A stretch of 6,795 bases of DNA, taken from positions 1 through 6,795 of the forward strand of contig CAKPHY010000041.1 in the NCBI GenBank assembly GCA_934162285.1. The letters are read 5' to 3'. This DNA comes from an uncultured Bacilli bacterium (GTDB lineage Bacteria > Bacillota_I > Bacilli_A > RF39 > UBA660). Positions 6,486 to 6,795 of the stretch are shown here, one piece after another (position 1 is the first letter of the stretch; each line of letters opens with the position of its first letter). The position numbers and the translations under genes are program-made. Below the pieces are notes generated by a model. It did not search any database. It was given only the letters and a program-made list of their open reading frames with translations, and was not told the DNA's origin.

Positions 6486-6646
6486 AAAAATTGAATGATA
6501 AAGAAATGAAACAAATTAAAGGAGGGTCTTTAACAGGAACTGTTATTTCAGCTTTTAAGAATGTTTTAAACACAATTTTTGAATTTGGCAGATCTTTAGG
6601 TTCATCATTTAGAAGAATTAAAGAAAAAAATTATTGTAATTTATAA
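6482..6646 (+). CDS. Double-glycine leader peptide 2 (candidate partner bacteriocin precursor)
   Basis: This 54-aa precursor also has a leader of exactly 15 residues, MKKLNDKEMKQIKGG, with L4, E8, I12 and G14-G15 placed as in peptide 1. The predicted core is 39 residues (S16 to L54), amphipathic and basic (net about +4), with GxxxG at G36-G40 and a cluster of basic residues R44-R45-K47-K49. Its one cysteine, C52, is again third from the C-terminus. The ATG overlaps the TGA of peptide 1 by 4 bases (ATGA). AAGAGGTG (6468-6475) provides a binding site 6 bases upstream, so the two peptides should be made at similar levels. The cores of peptides 1 and 2 share little beyond KGG-[AS]-L at the cut site. 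That suits complementary partners better than recent duplicates. The strong terminator directly afterwards ends the module. Confidence 0.86.
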   Translation: MKKLNDKEMKQIKGGSLTGTVISAFKNVLNTIFEFGRSLGSSFRRIKEKNYCNL

Positions 6647-6651
6647 GGAAA

Positions 6652-6693
6652 AAGGATTATTAACTTGATTTTATGTTAATAATCCTTGTTTTT
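6652..6693 (+). terminator. Strong rho-independent terminator of the peptide export module
   Basis: A perfect 13-bp stem is present: AAGGATTATTAAC (6652-6664) and GTTAATAATCCTT (6675-6687), with a 10-base loop followed by GTTTTT. It begins 5 bases after the stop of peptide 2. It implies that the peptides form the end of the exporter operon. Confidence 0.88.
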
Positions 6694-6694
6694 A

Positions 6695-6722
6695 TAGACA
6701 TTTATAAGATATTTGTTATAAT
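6695..6722 (+). promoter_or_regulatory. Extended -10 promoter after the peptide module
   Basis: A perfect -10 TATAAT (6717-6722) is preceded by TGT (extended -10, TGn). TAGACA (6695-6700), five of six matches to TTGACA, lies 16 bases upstream. Transcription should start near 6727-6729, at the beginning of the nested inverted repeats. No start codon with a good ribosome binding site follows inside the window. Confidence 0.62.
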
Positions 6723-6726
6723 CTTT

Positions 6727-6751
6727 AGTTTTGCAGCAAAACTTTGCAAAG
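6727..6751. repeat. Two overlapping small inverted repeats at the expected transcript start
   Basis: AGTTTTGC (6727-6734) and its exact complement GCAAAACT (6736-6743) flank a single A. CTTTGCAAAG (6742-6751) is a separate perfect 10-base palindrome overlapping the first by two bases. In RNA the first would be a 7-bp hairpin with a CAG loop. In DNA either could be an operator for a dimeric repressor placed at the start site. The two palindromes share the half-sites TTTGC/GCAAA. Confidence 0.4.
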
Positions 6752-6758
6752 CCTTATA

Positions 6759-6782
6759 AAAAAAGGGCAGAAGCCCTTTTTT
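6759..6782. terminator. Bidirectional rho-independent terminator near the right edge
   Basis: AAAAAAGGGC (6759-6768) pairs with GCCCTTTTTT (6773-6782) around an AGAA loop. The GC core is only 4 bp, but A-run and T-run flanks give a working U-tract on both strands. It could stop the transcript from the promoter at 6695-6722, or a minus-strand gene coming from the right. Confidence 0.7.
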
Positions 6783-6795
6783 GAGTGTTGTGTAA

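Larger units (their letters stand above)
6727..6782 (+). ncRNA. Possible short transcript or attenuated leader of about 55 bases
   Basis: The promoter at 6695-6722 and the terminator at 6759-6782 bracket a stretch of about 55 bases that opens with a hairpin and carries no evident ORF. It could be a tiny RNA, or the 5' leader of a gene beyond the window with a built-in terminator. It matches no RNA family that I recognise. Existence of the transcript is inference. Confidence 0.25.

Noticed and set aside
6317..6514. Minus-strand ORF of 65 aa over the peptide genes
   Set aside because: The plus strand here carries two genes with binding sites, leaders and a terminator. The minus frame has no supporting signals.
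6342..6646. Lantibiotic-type precursors
   Set aside because: Each core has only one cysteine, and no LanM, LanB/C or other modification enzyme lies in the window.
1..6795. CRISPR array, tRNA, rRNA, transposase or integrase
   Set aside because: No regularly spaced repeats, no cloverleaf or rRNA core sequences, and no transposase or integrase coding were found in the window.

Overview
The window looks chromosomal and comes from an AT-rich, low-GC Gram-positive bacterium in the Bacilli/Erysipelotrichia/Mollicutes-relative part of the tree. The evidence is a grlA-like ParC, a ylbD-ylbE-rsmD order that echoes Bacillus, strong GGAGG-type ribosome binding sites and A/T-ending codons. Tryptophan appears as TGG in the genes read, and peptide 1 ends in a TGA followed in frame by more TGAs. 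The standard bacterial code (TGA = stop) is therefore better supported than the Mycoplasma code. The species cannot be named from this window.

Positions 1-3827 are housekeeping. A clean sigma-A type promoter (TTGAAA-17-TATAAT, extended -10) drives parC, the topoisomerase IV subunit A. Tightly spaced or overlapping genes follow for a YlbD-like protein, a YlbE-like protein and the 16S rRNA methyltransferase RsmD. An AT-rich stem-loop terminator closes this unit at about 3826-3864.

Positions 3865-6692 are an accessory module on the same strand, probably one operon, and the most interesting part of the window. It holds a full-length peptidase-C39 ABC exporter (685 aa) and a 128-aa single-span membrane protein that resembles a stripped-down HlyD/MesE-type accessory protein. 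Two tiny genes missed by a size-limited ORF search follow (6342-6485 and 6482-6646). Each encodes a 15-residue double-glycine leader followed by a 32- or 39-residue cationic, hydrophobic or amphipathic core. The inferred logic is as follows: the C39 domain cuts both leaders after Gly-Gly, the ABC exporter moves both cores out, and the small membrane protein assists export or gives immunity. The pair has the features of a class IIb (two-peptide) bacteriocin: GxxxG motifs in both cores and translationally coupled genes. Each core also has a single cysteine exactly three residues from its C-terminus. No modification enzyme and no dedicated immunity gene is visible.

A perfect 13-bp stem terminator ends the module. 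The last 100 bases hold a good extended -10 promoter, nested inverted repeats and a second, bidirectional terminator. This would be either a very short RNA or the leader/attenuator of a gene beyond the window.
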